DNA of 47,472 nucleotides from Verrucomicrobiota bacterium (GTDB taxonomy: Bacteria; Verrucomicrobiota; Verrucomicrobiia; Chthoniobacterales; UBA10450): the NCBI GenBank assembly GCA_003219415.1, contig QHOS01000021.1, positions 1 to 47,472 on the forward strand, given 5' to 3'. The position numbers were made by a program, and so were the translations under genes. Position 1 is the stretch's first letter. Each line of letters starts with the position of its first letter. This document shows positions 15,114 to 23,966 of this stretch, in pieces. The notes below the pieces were generated by a model. It saw only the letters and a program-made list of their open reading frames with translations, searched no databases and was not told the origin of the DNA.

Positions 15114-16493
15114 ATGTCACATCGATTGATCGTCTGCGCTCTCTCAGCAGCTCTTATGAGTGCCGCTATTGCCGACGAATCGGAAGGCGGCACGGCTGGT
15201 GATTGCCAAATTGGAGCCTATCGCTTTTCGGGCGGAGAGATCGTCGATATCGCGCGATCCGAAGGCGACACGTTTCGCTGGCGCAAATTCGATGGAACAA
15301 CCGGGGTCTTGCATAAGAAGGGCGACGGTTCGTGGACAAGCACATTGGGATGGACAGATCATCCAGATGGACACACGACGTCTTTCACTCATTGCGCGAC
15401 GGGTGAAATCGAATTCGACGGTAAGAAAGCTCATCGGATCCCGTTCGATGTGACTGATACGGCATTCGAAGGCCGTGGCGGAGTTAAGCTCGCGGGTAGA
15501 TTAGTAATGCCGAAGAGCAATGATCCGGTCCCGCTCGTGGTTCTCATTCACGGGGCGGAACGGGATTCTGCGCGCGATTCGTATGCGCTTCAACGACTGT
15601 TACCGGCCGAGAACGTTGGCGCATTCGTTTATGACAAACGCGGAACCGGCGGATCGGACGGCAAATATACGCAGGATTTCGATACACTCGCGGATGACGC
15701 CGTCGCTGCCATGAGAGAAGCGAAGCGAATTGCTGGCACCCGCTGTGCCCGGATCGGATATCAAGGTGGTAGTCAGGGCGGCTGGGTCGCGCCGCTCGCC
15801 GCAACGCACGCGCCCGTCGATTTCGTTATTGTCAGTTTTGGATTGGCTGTTTCTGTCATTGACGAAGACCAGGAGGAGGTTGCCCTTGAGATGGGCTTCA
15901 AAGGTCATAGTCAGGAGGAGATTTCGAAAGCACTTGAAGTAGCAGCCGCTGCGGAGGCGGTATTCGAAAGCGGTTTCACCAAAGGTTTCGAGCGTTTCGA
16001 TGCGATAAGAGCCAAGTACCGCAATGAGCCTTGGTACAAGGACATCCATGGCAATTATACGCATTTCATTTTGCCGTACACAGCGTCCGAGATACGCGAG
16101 AAGGGCAAGGATTTCATCTTCGGGACGCCATTCCGCTATGACCCGATGCCTACGCTTCGCGCAGTCGAGGCGCCACAGTTGTGGGTTCTCGGAGAAGACG
16201 ACTTCGAAGCCCCCAGCGCTGAGACGAGTCGCCGCATCAAGATACTGATCGCCGAAGGGAAACCGATTACGCTGGCCCTATTTCCTCATGCGGAGCACGG
16301 GATGACCGAGTACGAACTCGCTTCAAATGGCGAACGCGTCTCGACCCGATACGCGCCAGGCTACTTTGCCATGATGCGTGACTTCGCACGAAACGGCCAC
16401 GTGTCGGGTTCCTATGGCTCGAGTCTGGTCGTCAAACAGACGGCGGATTCGTTGCCGTCTGATCGGACAAAGACAAATACACAAACGCGTTAG
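15114..16493 (+). CDS. Secreted alpha/beta hydrolase
   Basis: A 459-residue exported hydrolase. A signal peptide covers about residues 1-21 (LIVCALSAALMSAAIAD). An N-terminal beta-rich region (to about 130) precedes the alpha/beta-hydrolase fold: oxyanion segment VVLIHGAERDS, YDKRGTGGSDG, nucleophile elbow GYQGGSQGG (Ser in G-S-Q-G), likely acid in LGEDDFEAP and catalytic His in FPHAEHGMTEYE. The substrate is unknown; an esterase or acyl-peptide hydrolase activity is plausible. I chose the ATG at 15114 over 15066 because it gives a clean signal peptide. The gene converges with the hydroxylase gene at 16627. Confidence 0.85.
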   Translation: MSHRLIVCALSAALMSAAIADESEGGTAGDCQIGAYRFSGGEIVDIARSEGDTFRWRKFDGTTGVLHKKGDGSWTSTLGWTDHPDGHTTSFTHCATGEIEFDGKKAHRIPFDVTDTAFEGRGGVKLAGRLVMPKSNDPVPLVVLIHGAERDSARDSYALQRLLPAENVGAFVYDKRGTGGSDGKYTQDFDTLADDAVAAMREAKRIAGTRCARIGYQGGSQGGWVAPLAATHAPVDFVIVSFGLAVSVIDEDQEEVALEMGFKGHSQEEISKALEVAAAAEAVFESGFTKGFERFDAIRAKYRNEPWYKDIHGNYTHFILPYTASEIREKGKDFIFGTPFRYDPMPTLRAVEAPQLWVLGEDDFEAPSAETSRRIKILIAEGKPITLALFPHAEHGMTEYELASNGERVSTRYAPGYFAMMRDFARNGHVSGSYGSSLVVKQTADSLPSDRTKTNTQTR

Positions 16494-16626
16494 GAACAAA
16501 CTAGGCGCCAATGACAAAGCGTTGAGAACAACCTGGCGATCACCGGCATCTGTTATTCCGAGCGAAGCGTAGCGGAGTCGCAAGCACGACCGTAGGCATG
16601 CGAAGGCGAAGCGCCGGTATAGACGC
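16494..16626. repeat. Convergent spacer with partial family I-like sequence
   Basis: TGTTATTCCGAGCGAAGCGTAGCGGAG begins like a family I unit but no matching closing arm was found before the end of the hydroxylase gene. It is probably a diverged or truncated element between two convergent genes. Confidence 0.35.
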
Positions 16627-18435
16627 TTATTTCGGCGAAGTGTGCAGCGCCGCCTGGAATTCTGGTTTCTTGTGATATCCAACCAGGCGGAATCCCCAAC
16701 TGATTAACGTCGCAAGATCTTTCGTTTTCGCCGTCTTCTCATTAAGGAACTTCTCGATCCTGGCTTTCAACTCTGGTTGTTGGTCGGTTGTATCGAGAAT
16801 TTCGAAAATTTCCATCGACAACAGCCAATCCTCCGGATGTTCGGCCTGCTGTGTCTCCCAAATTTCGCCGAGCCGCTCGTAACCGGTTTTGCTCTCGCGA
16901 ATCCTGCGCACCTGCGCGTAAAGATTCTCTAGGCGTTCGCGCTTCGGCGTGGACGGAACCTTGATGGTGCGTTCTTTTGGAATCAACGCCACCTGATTGT
17001 AAGCGTCCTTATCTGCAGCACCGTTAAAGACCGAACCGATTCGTTCGCCGACGGCCATGTCGTAGACACCCCACTCGGGCTCGAACAGGGCTCGGTCGTG
17101 GTATTTCGCGTTGCAGTTTGAGAATGTGATCAACAACAGTTTCCCGTCGCGGTGCAGAATTTTCTCAACTTTCCCTGAGACAACGACGCCGCCGACAAAC
17201 TCGATCTTCGCTTTCTTACCCTCAACAATTCCAAGCGCGTGCAATTGATCGTTGGTCAGCAACTCGGGCGCCGTTGGTGTTTGTTTCCATTTGCCGATCG
17301 GCGAACCAAAACCGTCTTTATGATAATCGATTCCGTGGCCTTCGAGTTCTTTGCCTTGGAATGCGAGCGCGGTCTTGCCGGATGTTCGCAGGTAAATCGC
17401 GGAATCGTCTTCGTCTGTGATGAGCTCAGTGAAAATCCCGCTGACTTGAAGACCGGACGAATAGTCACAAGTCGCAGTATTATTACATTCGATGGCTTTA
17501 TTGATGCCCTCGAGTCCGCCGACCCTAAACGCCATCTTACTGGCAAATTCTTCAAGCACGTCTCTCAGGTGCTGAAAATCGCGACAGACAAAGAGTTGCG
17601 GTTGCTTCGTCGTGATGTCGAACGGGCAGTTCTGAGCATCGATGGAGTAAGGGATCTTCTTTACCTCAGGTTCAAGGCATGACACCGATTCACCGATCGA
17701 TGAAAGCAAACCTGCGCCGTAAATTTTCGGATTTTCGAGTGTGCCAATGAGTCCGTATTCGACCGTCCACCAATGCAAACGTGAGAGCAGCGCCATTTCG
17801 GAGGGCGCGCCGAGATTTTTCTGGCGATGTTCGACTAGTTTGGTTGCTTCCTCGACTTCTTTCGGATCAGCATTCGGCCGCTCCTTCAAAATCGATAAAT
17901 GCCGAATCGCTTGATATAACTCGAAGTCTTTTCGGGAAGACATTGCTTTTGCACCGACCTCACCGAAACGCTGCAAATAATTTGAGTATTCGCGATCGAC
18001 AATGATCGGTGCATGACCAGCGGCCTCGTGCACGATGTCAGGCGCCGGCGTGTATTCAATGTGCTGGATTTGCCGCATGTCGCAGGCGATCACCAGCACC
18101 TTATAGGCTTGAAATTCCATGAACGCCGCTGGCGGAATGAAACCGTCCACTGCCACCGCGCCCCATTCGATCTTGGCCAGAATGTCATTCATCTCTTCGA
18201 TACGCGGGATGCGTTCAAACGAGATGCCGGTGTCAAGCAGACCCTGGAAATAGACTTTGTGCGCGTATTCTTTTAGAAAAAAGATGTTCTGGCGCATGAT
18301 GAATCGCCAGACCGCGTGATCGACCGATGTGTAATCGTCGTACCGCTGATCGACCGCGAATTGAAGTAAATGTTTCGGACAAGCGGCGACCGCCGTGTTG
18401 CTATAGCTGATACCGCCTTGAGCTTTCATCACCAA
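16627..18435 (-). CDS. Aromatic amino acid hydroxylase, long form (phenylalanine 4-monooxygenase-like)
   Basis: A 602-residue non-heme iron, tetrahydropterin-dependent monooxygenase, most likely converting phenylalanine to tyrosine. The iron ligands are His136 and His141 in DIVHEAAGHAP and Glu226 in WTVEYGLIGT, in the family arrangement. The pterin-binding region and VYFQGLL...FERIPRIEEMN precede them. The catalytic part ends near residue 280. About 320 more residues follow, with no recognised regulatory domain, as in the long forms I recall from Bacteroidetes. The short N-terminus lacks an ACT domain. With Hpd, HmgA, FolE and the PTPS fusion nearby, it fits a Phe/Tyr degradation pathway with its own cofactor supply. 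Confidence 0.9.
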   Translation of the reverse strand: MVMKAQGGISYSNTAVAACPKHLLQFAVDQRYDDYTSVDHAVWRFIMRQNIFFLKEYAHKVYFQGLLDTGISFERIPRIEEMNDILAKIEWGAVAVDGFIPPAAFMEFQAYKVLVIACDMRQIQHIEYTPAPDIVHEAAGHAPIIVDREYSNYLQRFGEVGAKAMSSRKDFELYQAIRHLSILKERPNADPKEVEEATKLVEHRQKNLGAPSEMALLSRLHWWTVEYGLIGTLENPKIYGAGLLSSIGESVSCLEPEVKKIPYSIDAQNCPFDITTKQPQLFVCRDFQHLRDVLEEFASKMAFRVGGLEGINKAIECNNTATCDYSSGLQVSGIFTELITDEDDSAIYLRTSGKTALAFQGKELEGHGIDYHKDGFGSPIGKWKQTPTAPELLTNDQLHALGIVEGKKAKIEFVGGVVVSGKVEKILHRDGKLLLITFSNCNAKYHDRALFEPEWGVYDMAVGERIGSVFNGAADKDAYNQVALIPKERTIKVPSTPKRERLENLYAQVRRIRESKTGYERLGEIWETQQAEHPEDWLLSMEIFEILDTTDQQPELKARIEKFLNEKTAKTKDLATLISWGFRLVGYHKKPEFQAALHTSPK

Positions 18436-18504
18436 TCTCCGATATCAGCAACCTATGACTCGTTGCGCCTGCGGGCAAGAATGATTCCGGTTCTGTGGGA
18501 GCAC

Positions 18505-18593
18505 GGTGGATCGGCTTCTCCTGAACACGATGGCAGACGAATCGCCGAAGGCGCGAACATTAGGCGGCAAAGCCGCATGATTGCCAACGCCTA
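18505..18593 (-). repeat. Dispersed inverted-repeat element, family II, copy C (reverse orientation)
   Basis: Read on the minus strand it gives TAGGCGTTGGCAATCATG, a GCGGC-TTT-GCCGC hairpin, a CGCC-TTCG-GCG hairpin, CAGGAGAAGCCGATCCACC, the same modules in the same order as copies A and B. Its left end coincides with the TAG stop codon of the anti-sigma gene. The 5' part of the unit seen in copies A and B is missing. Confidence 0.7.
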
Positions 18594-20618
18594 TCGTTTC
18601 GCGCGAATTATACGTCGCCCGACCCAAATGACACCAACAATTGCAATCGCCCAGGGCGCGAGAAAAGCGATCGCCACACCAATCATGCGCAAGCTCCACA
18701 TGATTGCGCCCGCGCTTTGCGCCAGTGTGCGCCGCAGTGTGGCAAGCAAGCCGCTCTCCTCGGTAACGATATTGCCCTGGCTGTAAACCTGAATCGAAAC
18801 GTCCGCCGGTGCGTTTGCTTCATCGATTTGCGCATCCGTACGGTCCTGACGTTGCACGCTCACGTTCTCAACTTTGCCTAACGAGTCGAGCGATTGCATG
18901 ATCGCCAGGTAATTTTTCATCGGTACGCGTAGCGAAACATTTGCCACGGCTCGGCCATCCGGATCGCGGCTGAAAGTAGAACTGCGAACGCGTCCCCCTT
19001 GCTTCTCTGTAAGAGCGCGAAGCTCCTTTGCCTTTTCGTCCACTGACGACGTGCGAATGCGCAGGCTCGTTTGCTGAAAAGCCTGCTCCTGTTCCTCGCG
19101 TGAGATGGCGATGTTGAGTTCCACCTTGTCACGTTTGGTTCTGGCATTTTCCGATCCCGCGGCCGCGGGATTGCCGCCCTGCGCGGTGCGTTGGGTTTGC
19201 GTTTGGAAATTTTCCACGCGCCCAAAAACTTTGACACGGCCGATTGCACCATCGCTTTCTTCCGGCGCGATCAACATGCTCATCTGCGCTGAAACACGTC
19301 CGGAGTAATCGCGGTTTAGTTGTGCGTTTGTGATCTGCACCTTTGGCGAGGCGAGGCTCTTGATCTCGTTGTAAGTCTTCTCCACATCGGGCGCGTAGAG
19401 TGCCAGCTGAGCGCGCTCCCTGATCAGGAAGGCCGCTGGCTCTTCCATGTCCTTTTCCGCTAGCGAAATAGTCACCGTGGCGAATTGCACCTGCGAATCC
19501 CAATATTTTAACTCGCCCTGCATCTTCTCGATCTCTTCGCGGACACGGCCCAGTTCTTTCTCCACCTGAAGCAAATCGGAAACTTTGCCGGTCTTGGTTT
19601 TCAACATGTCGATCAGGCGTTGCTCCATCACGTGGGCATTCTTCAGGCGCGCATCGGTATCGAAATACGCCTTGGTCACGTCTTCAGTGCCCAGTGTCTG
19701 TTTTTTTAATTCGCCAAGGCTCCGAATCTTTTGCAGAAAGAGATCGAGGTTTTCCGGCAGGACCTTGACGACGACTTGACCGCGTAGCTTCCCATTTGCC
19801 TGTTTCTCAGAATCTGTTGTAGCGATGTAACCGTGTTCTTCGTTTGCAACTGCAGTGATTTTTTGGACAGCATTATCGAAGCTGAGGATCTCCAGTTCGA
19901 CGATTGCGTTGCGAATTAGTTTGCGATTGGCGAGTGCCGGAGCAGGCGATTCACCTCGAGTTTTTCCGGCTTCTTCGGCGTTGGTGGGACTCTCCGGGGT
20001 TGCGGCGAACGCTTCACTCTCAGTAGTCTCCCCCTGCTCGGCTTTATCCGGGGCAACCGTTGCAGCCGCCGCTTTGCTCTCTTCGCGGAATTTTGATCTG
20101 GTTGCGGGCGGCGGCGCCGGCGCCTCGATCGCCAAATCTTGTGGTCGCCCAGCGGCGATTCCGCCTGATCTACCCAGAGCGCCGGCTTGACTTGGGCGTG
20201 ATTCGGGCGGCTGCGGTGCGGCTACTTCTGCCTCCGCGTAACGTTTGCGAAGCGAGGTCGCATTTTCGCCAGTGATCATCCGTCCGATCTGCACAAGCCC
20301 GAGCAACGCGGCAGCAACTGCAGTAATTTGAACGGCGCGAAGACGCATCAGATCGACGAGCAGTTTTACGAGTCCGGCTCGTTGCGGGGCGCGTTTGCGA
20401 AAGCCTGCAAGCATCCGCTGTTCAAACGCTGGATCGGGTTTTTCCTGAGCAAGGGTTTCTTCCAGAATTTTGTTCATAGTTTTGATTTCCTGATGAGTTT
20501 TTCGGCACCCGGCGCAATCGAGCAGATGCGCGTGAAGCGCGTTCCGTTCGTTGTTCGAAAGCTCGCCGTGCAGATCGGCGGCCAGCCAGCTGTCAATTTC
20601 GTCGTGGATCGTTGCCAT
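18591..20618 (-). CDS. Anti-sigma-like membrane protein with zinc-finger N-terminus and DUF4349 domain
   Basis: A 675-residue protein. The N-terminus carries the zinc-binding anti-sigma motif His31-X3-Cys35-X2-Cys38 (LHAHLLDCAGC), followed by a transmembrane segment near residues 92-112. A Pro/Ala/Glu-rich stretch (about 125-225) leads to a DUF4349-type domain (about 228-400, with VRKLIRNA-like start and a coiled-coil centre) and a second similar region to about 610. A C-terminal helix lies near 645-667. It probably holds the adjacent ECF sigma factor at the membrane and responds to an envelope signal. It starts 4 bp after the sigma gene stop, so the two are one operon. Confidence 0.85.
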   Translation of the reverse strand: MATIHDEIDSWLAADLHGELSNNERNALHAHLLDCAGCRKTHQEIKTMNKILEETLAQEKPDPAFEQRMLAGFRKRAPQRAGLVKLLVDLMRLRAVQITAVAAALLGLVQIGRMITGENATSLRKRYAEAEVAAPQPPESRPSQAGALGRSGGIAAGRPQDLAIEAPAPPPATRSKFREESKAAAATVAPDKAEQGETTESEAFAATPESPTNAEEAGKTRGESPAPALANRKLIRNAIVELEILSFDNAVQKITAVANEEHGYIATTDSEKQANGKLRGQVVVKVLPENLDLFLQKIRSLGELKKQTLGTEDVTKAYFDTDARLKNAHVMEQRLIDMLKTKTGKVSDLLQVEKELGRVREEIEKMQGELKYWDSQVQFATVTISLAEKDMEEPAAFLIRERAQLALYAPDVEKTYNEIKSLASPKVQITNAQLNRDYSGRVSAQMSMLIAPEESDGAIGRVKVFGRVENFQTQTQRTAQGGNPAAAGSENARTKRDKVELNIAISREEQEQAFQQTSLRIRTSSVDEKAKELRALTEKQGGRVRSSTFSRDPDGRAVANVSLRVPMKNYLAIMQSLDSLGKVENVSVQRQDRTDAQIDEANAPADVSIQVYSQGNIVTEESGLLATLRRTLAQSAGAIMWSLRMIGVAIAFLAPWAIAIVGVIWVGRRIIRAKR

Positions 20619-20622
20619 ACGT

Positions 20623-21156
20623 TTAGTCCATTGGAGTGAGAGCTGGACGAAGTTGTTTGCGCATTGAAGTCAGAGCACGGCCGAGTATGCCGCGCAGCGC
20701 GCCATTGGTTAGACCCAGGCTGTTTTCGATAGTGCGATAATCCATCTCTTCGAAATAGCGCAACGTGAGCGCAGCCCGATGGAGTTCCGGCAACGCTGCG
20801 AGTGCGGAATGCAATTTTTGATCTAGAGCACTCGTGTTCGCTGGCTCTGGCTCGATCGGTTCCGTCGCTTGCTCCGACAAAGGAACGGTGCGGCGTTTGC
20901 GAAAAACGTCGTGCGCCTTGTGTCGCGCAATCGTTGCGAGCCAGGCCGGAAATTTTTCCGGATCGCGCACGCGCCAGCGTGTTTTCCATGCTTTGACCAG
21001 CGAATCTTGTGCGACATCCTCTGCCTCCTCGCGGCTTTGCAAAACGCCGTAAGCAATGGCGAAAAGCGTCCGGCTATGGGTGCGAATAATCATTTCGAAT
21101 GCCTCGCGATCGCCATGAATGGCTGCCTGATATTTTTCGCGTTCACTAGGATCCAT
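20623..21156 (-). CDS. ECF-type RNA polymerase sigma factor
   Basis: A 177-residue sigma-70 family factor with region 2 (residues about 20-90, EDVAQDSLVKAWKTRWRV with the -10 recognising helix) and region 4 (about 115-170, ALPELHRAALTLRYFEEMDY followed by the helix-turn-helix TNGALRGILGRAL). No extra C-terminal domain. It directs transcription of an unknown regulon and is presumably inhibited by the anti-sigma protein encoded immediately downstream. Confidence 0.93.
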   Translation of the reverse strand: MDPSEREKYQAAIHGDREAFEMIIRTHSRTLFAIAYGVLQSREEAEDVAQDSLVKAWKTRWRVRDPEKFPAWLATIARHKAHDVFRKRRTVPLSEQATEPIEPEPANTSALDQKLHSALAALPELHRAALTLRYFEEMDYRTIENSLGLTNGALRGILGRALTSMRKQLRPALTPMD

Positions 21157-21220
21157 TGGGTCGATCTAAAGCCTAGACGTTCGACAGCGCGATTCCGCGC
21201 GAACTTTTTTCGAGAAATTT

Positions 21221-21273
21221 GGTAGGGCGCGCTCGCCGAGCGCGCCGGAACGGCCCGGCGATCCGTCCCTACC
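21221..21273. repeat. GGTAGGG/CCCTACC element, family III, copy 2
   Basis: It begins GGTAGGG and ends CCCTACC, with internal GGCGCGCTC-GCC-GAGCGCGCC forming a strong hairpin. It shares its ends with 13857-13920. Confidence 0.7.
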
Positions 21274-21303
21274 TAGAAAATGAGGAGCGTATTGCCTACG
21301 CCG

Positions 21304-21412
21304 TGTCATCCCGAGCGCGAGCGAGGGACCTCACATTTGGAGCTGGCGCATTCTTCGTAACTTGTGTGATCGATCATCTTTTGCGAGGTCCCTCACTTCG
21401 TTCGGGATGACA
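21304..21412. repeat. REP-like inverted repeat, family I variant, copy 3
   Basis: It begins TGTCATCCCGAGCGCGAGCG and ends CTTCGTTCGGGATGACA; GAGGGACCTCAC pairs with GAGGTCCCTCA. It is a GC-richer cousin of copies 1 and 2. With the element at 21221 it fills the 265-bp gap between the sigma factor and L,D-transpeptidase genes. Confidence 0.8.
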
Positions 21413-21421
21413 AAGGGAGGA

Positions 21422-22396
21422 TCAGAAAATGAGAACAGTATTCCCTACACTTACGAGGTCTTTCACGCGCGCAGCATCCCAGTTCGCCAGGCGAACGCAA
21501 CCATGACTGGCGGCGCGGCCGATTGTCTCGGGATTGTTGGTGCCGTGAATGCCGATGCCGGGCTTGTTCAAACCCATCCAAAGAACACCAACGAGATTGT
21601 TTGGACCTGGTGGAAGATTGTAATAGTTTTCTGTGCGCACGCCGTGGTTGAGCATGCCTTCATCGTAGCGGAACCACGGCCAGACATTCGTACCGAGAAT
21701 CTTCCAGGTGCCCACCGGCGCCGGCAATGTTTTCGATCCCGGTGTAATTGGAAAGACACAGACGAGTTGGTCCTGGTCGAACACCTCCAGAAGATGTTCG
21801 TAGGTGTCGACAAAAATCTTACGAGAAGCGAACGCCGGATTTTCAGGGACTTTTCCCTCGGTGAATTTCTCAACCTCAAAGGGCAATACATTTGGCACCT
21901 TTAAAGTTTCGCCCGGCTGAAGGTGCTCCCAGTTTTTTCCGGGATTGAGTTTCTGAATGTAAGACTCGGCCGAATGATAACGCTCAGCGACGAACTCAAG
22001 CAGGGACGTATAAGGCAGCCATTTTAATTTGGCCTGCTCTGCGCGGCTGCCCGGCACATTGCCCACGAACTTCAGATCTTCATCCCTGATCGTATAAGTG
22101 GTGTAAGTCACCGGCACTTGATCGAGCATCCATTGATCGACCGCGCCAGTCTTTGGCATGGCGTGCGCATGCTTATAGGAGATTAGCGCTTTGCGAAAGA
22201 ATTCGCCCATTCTTCCGTCAATTTTCCCAGGCCCGAAATCGCTGTTGTCCAAAAAAATCTGCAACCGCGTGGCCGTTTCCTCATCGTAATTCGGCAATGC
22301 GACGGGATACACCCGGGGTGGTGGCGTGGTTTCTTCTTCTGCGAGAACGAACATCGAGATTGCGCTGATTGTGAAAACGAAAAAAACAAACCTCAT
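21422..22396 (-). CDS. L,D-transpeptidase (YkuD family)
   Basis: A 324-residue exported enzyme that crosslinks peptidoglycan or attaches proteins to it through an active-site cysteine. A signal peptide spans about 1-20 (FVFFVFTISAISMFVLAEE). A peptidoglycan-binding-like region (about 38-100) and a LysM-like stretch (about 140-168, LNPGKNWEHLQPGETLKVP) precede the catalytic domain (about 190-324). The active-site motif is complete: IHGTNNPETIG then SHGCVRL. It lies upstream of, and on the same strand as, the sigma/anti-sigma pair, but two palindromic elements intervene. Confidence 0.93.
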   Translation of the reverse strand: MRFVFFVFTISAISMFVLAEEETTPPPRVYPVALPNYDEETATRLQIFLDNSDFGPGKIDGRMGEFFRKALISYKHAHAMPKTGAVDQWMLDQVPVTYTTYTIRDEDLKFVGNVPGSRAEQAKLKWLPYTSLLEFVAERYHSAESYIQKLNPGKNWEHLQPGETLKVPNVLPFEVEKFTEGKVPENPAFASRKIFVDTYEHLLEVFDQDQLVCVFPITPGSKTLPAPVGTWKILGTNVWPWFRYDEGMLNHGVRTENYYNLPPGPNNLVGVLWMGLNKPGIGIHGTNNPETIGRAASHGCVRLANWDAARVKDLVSVGNTVLIF

Positions 22397-22453
22397 CGGC
22401 GGAAGTTATCAGCTCTGAGCCCAAGTCATGCAAACGCGATCTGACTTTCGTCT

Positions 22454-23362
22454 TCATGGCGCGGCGGCTGCCTGGTCAAACACTGTTTCGGCCTCCTCCC
22501 GATAACCCATTCGTCCTCGCGTAGCCGCAATAAGCACCAGCGTTAACGCGGATCCGGCTATCGCGAGATTCGCGTAGCTTCCGAGTACGATTGGAGAGTG
22601 AAACAATCGAATCAGGGCGGCGGAATAAAAAGTATTCCAGGAAGCATGTACCAATATTGCCATAAAGACGCTGTTCCTCGTGTTATTGACGACCCAAACG
22701 ATGATCAGGCGCAGACCGATCAGGGCAAGGGCGAACACGACGAATTCGAGGATCGTGCCCCTCGGAGGTATATCCGTCACGTCCTGGGAGGGGATTAAAA
22801 ATCCAGGCAAATGCCACAGAGCCCACAGACTGCCGAGAATCAGGCCTCCGGTCAAAGGACCACGTAATCGCTGCAAACGAGGCTGCGCGAAGCCGGTCCA
22901 GCCTGGTTCCTCGAAAAGCGGTCCTCCTAAGAGAACCATCGAGATGAAGGCACGCAGGTAGTCCAAAAAGAATGGCCGCGCGGAGATATCGAAGGACTCC
23001 GCGGCACCGGGCCGGATGAAAGTGGCAAGCACCATCGTTGCAGGGAGTCCAACGAGAGCGAACACGTACCATCGAATCCCAACGCGCCAGCACACGATCC
23101 GGCGGAGCAGGCGCGCGATACCGGGCCGCCCTTCGGTAACCGCAGTCATGATGAATCCCGATAAGATTGGTCCGAGCAGGCCGGCAATGGCCAACAAGCG
23201 GATCACGTCGTCCCTCAGATTTATAATGCCGTAGTACACGAGCGGACCCGGCAGAAACATGAGCCAGGAGAAACCGAAGGCGATGAGGAAATAAGAGACC
23301 AAAGGATGACGAGCAGGCCAGCTGCTAAGAACGGAGGGCAACTGTGCGGGTGCGGTACTCAA
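22454..23362 (-). CDS. CPBP family intramembrane protein (CAAX protease-like)
   Basis: A 302-residue polytopic membrane protein with about seven to eight hydrophobic segments. The family motifs are EEPGWTGF (motif 1), LWALWHLPGF (motif 2) and HASWNT (motif 3, H-X3-N). In most active members motif 1 reads E-E-X3-R; here the Arg position is Thr, so protease activity is less certain. Members act in protein maturation or bacteriocin immunity; no partner gene is visible. Confidence 0.85.
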   Translation of the reverse strand: MSTAPAQLPSVLSSWPARHPLVSYFLIAFGFSWLMFLPGPLVYYGIINLRDDVIRLLAIAGLLGPILSGFIMTAVTEGRPGIARLLRRIVCWRVGIRWYVFALVGLPATMVLATFIRPGAAESFDISARPFFLDYLRAFISMVLLGGPLFEEPGWTGFAQPRLQRLRGPLTGGLILGSLWALWHLPGFLIPSQDVTDIPPRGTILEFVVFALALIGLRLIIVWVVNNTRNSVFMAILVHASWNTFYSAALIRLFHSPIVLGSYANLAIAGSALTLVLIAATRGRMGYREEAETVFDQAAAAP

Positions 23363-23413
23363 CGTCGTAATCTCTTCTTGAAGGAATCAGTCCGTTCATA
23401 GGAAGGCGTGCAA

Positions 23414-23536
23414 ATGTTCGACTTTGATGATGCGCGGTCGTTTGTCATGCGAGGACAGATTTCCTACGAAACGGGAAGATCTTATCAACAATCGCAATAC
23501 CAAAGCGATCCAACATTGATTCACTTCGGGGTGTAG
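23414..23536 (+). CDS. Candidate small protein (40 residues)
   Basis: An ATG at 23414 is preceded by AGGAAGG seven bases upstream, among the better Shine-Dalgarno matches in the window. The frame encodes a polar 40-residue product beginning MFDFDDARSFVMRGQ and ending THE-free, with Gln/Tyr-rich SYQQSQYQSDP. It has no hydrophobic segment and no recognised family. It sits in the otherwise empty 251-bp gap between the divergent CPBP and PII genes. The only support is the ribosome binding site and the absence of another gene. Confidence 0.35.
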   Translation: MFDFDDARSFVMRGQISYETGRSYQQSQYQSDPTLIHFGV

Positions 23537-23568
23537 TCGAGCGAACACGCCCAGGTCGTATCATTTGA

Positions 23569-23964
<396 letters not shown>

Positions 23965-23966
23965 GC

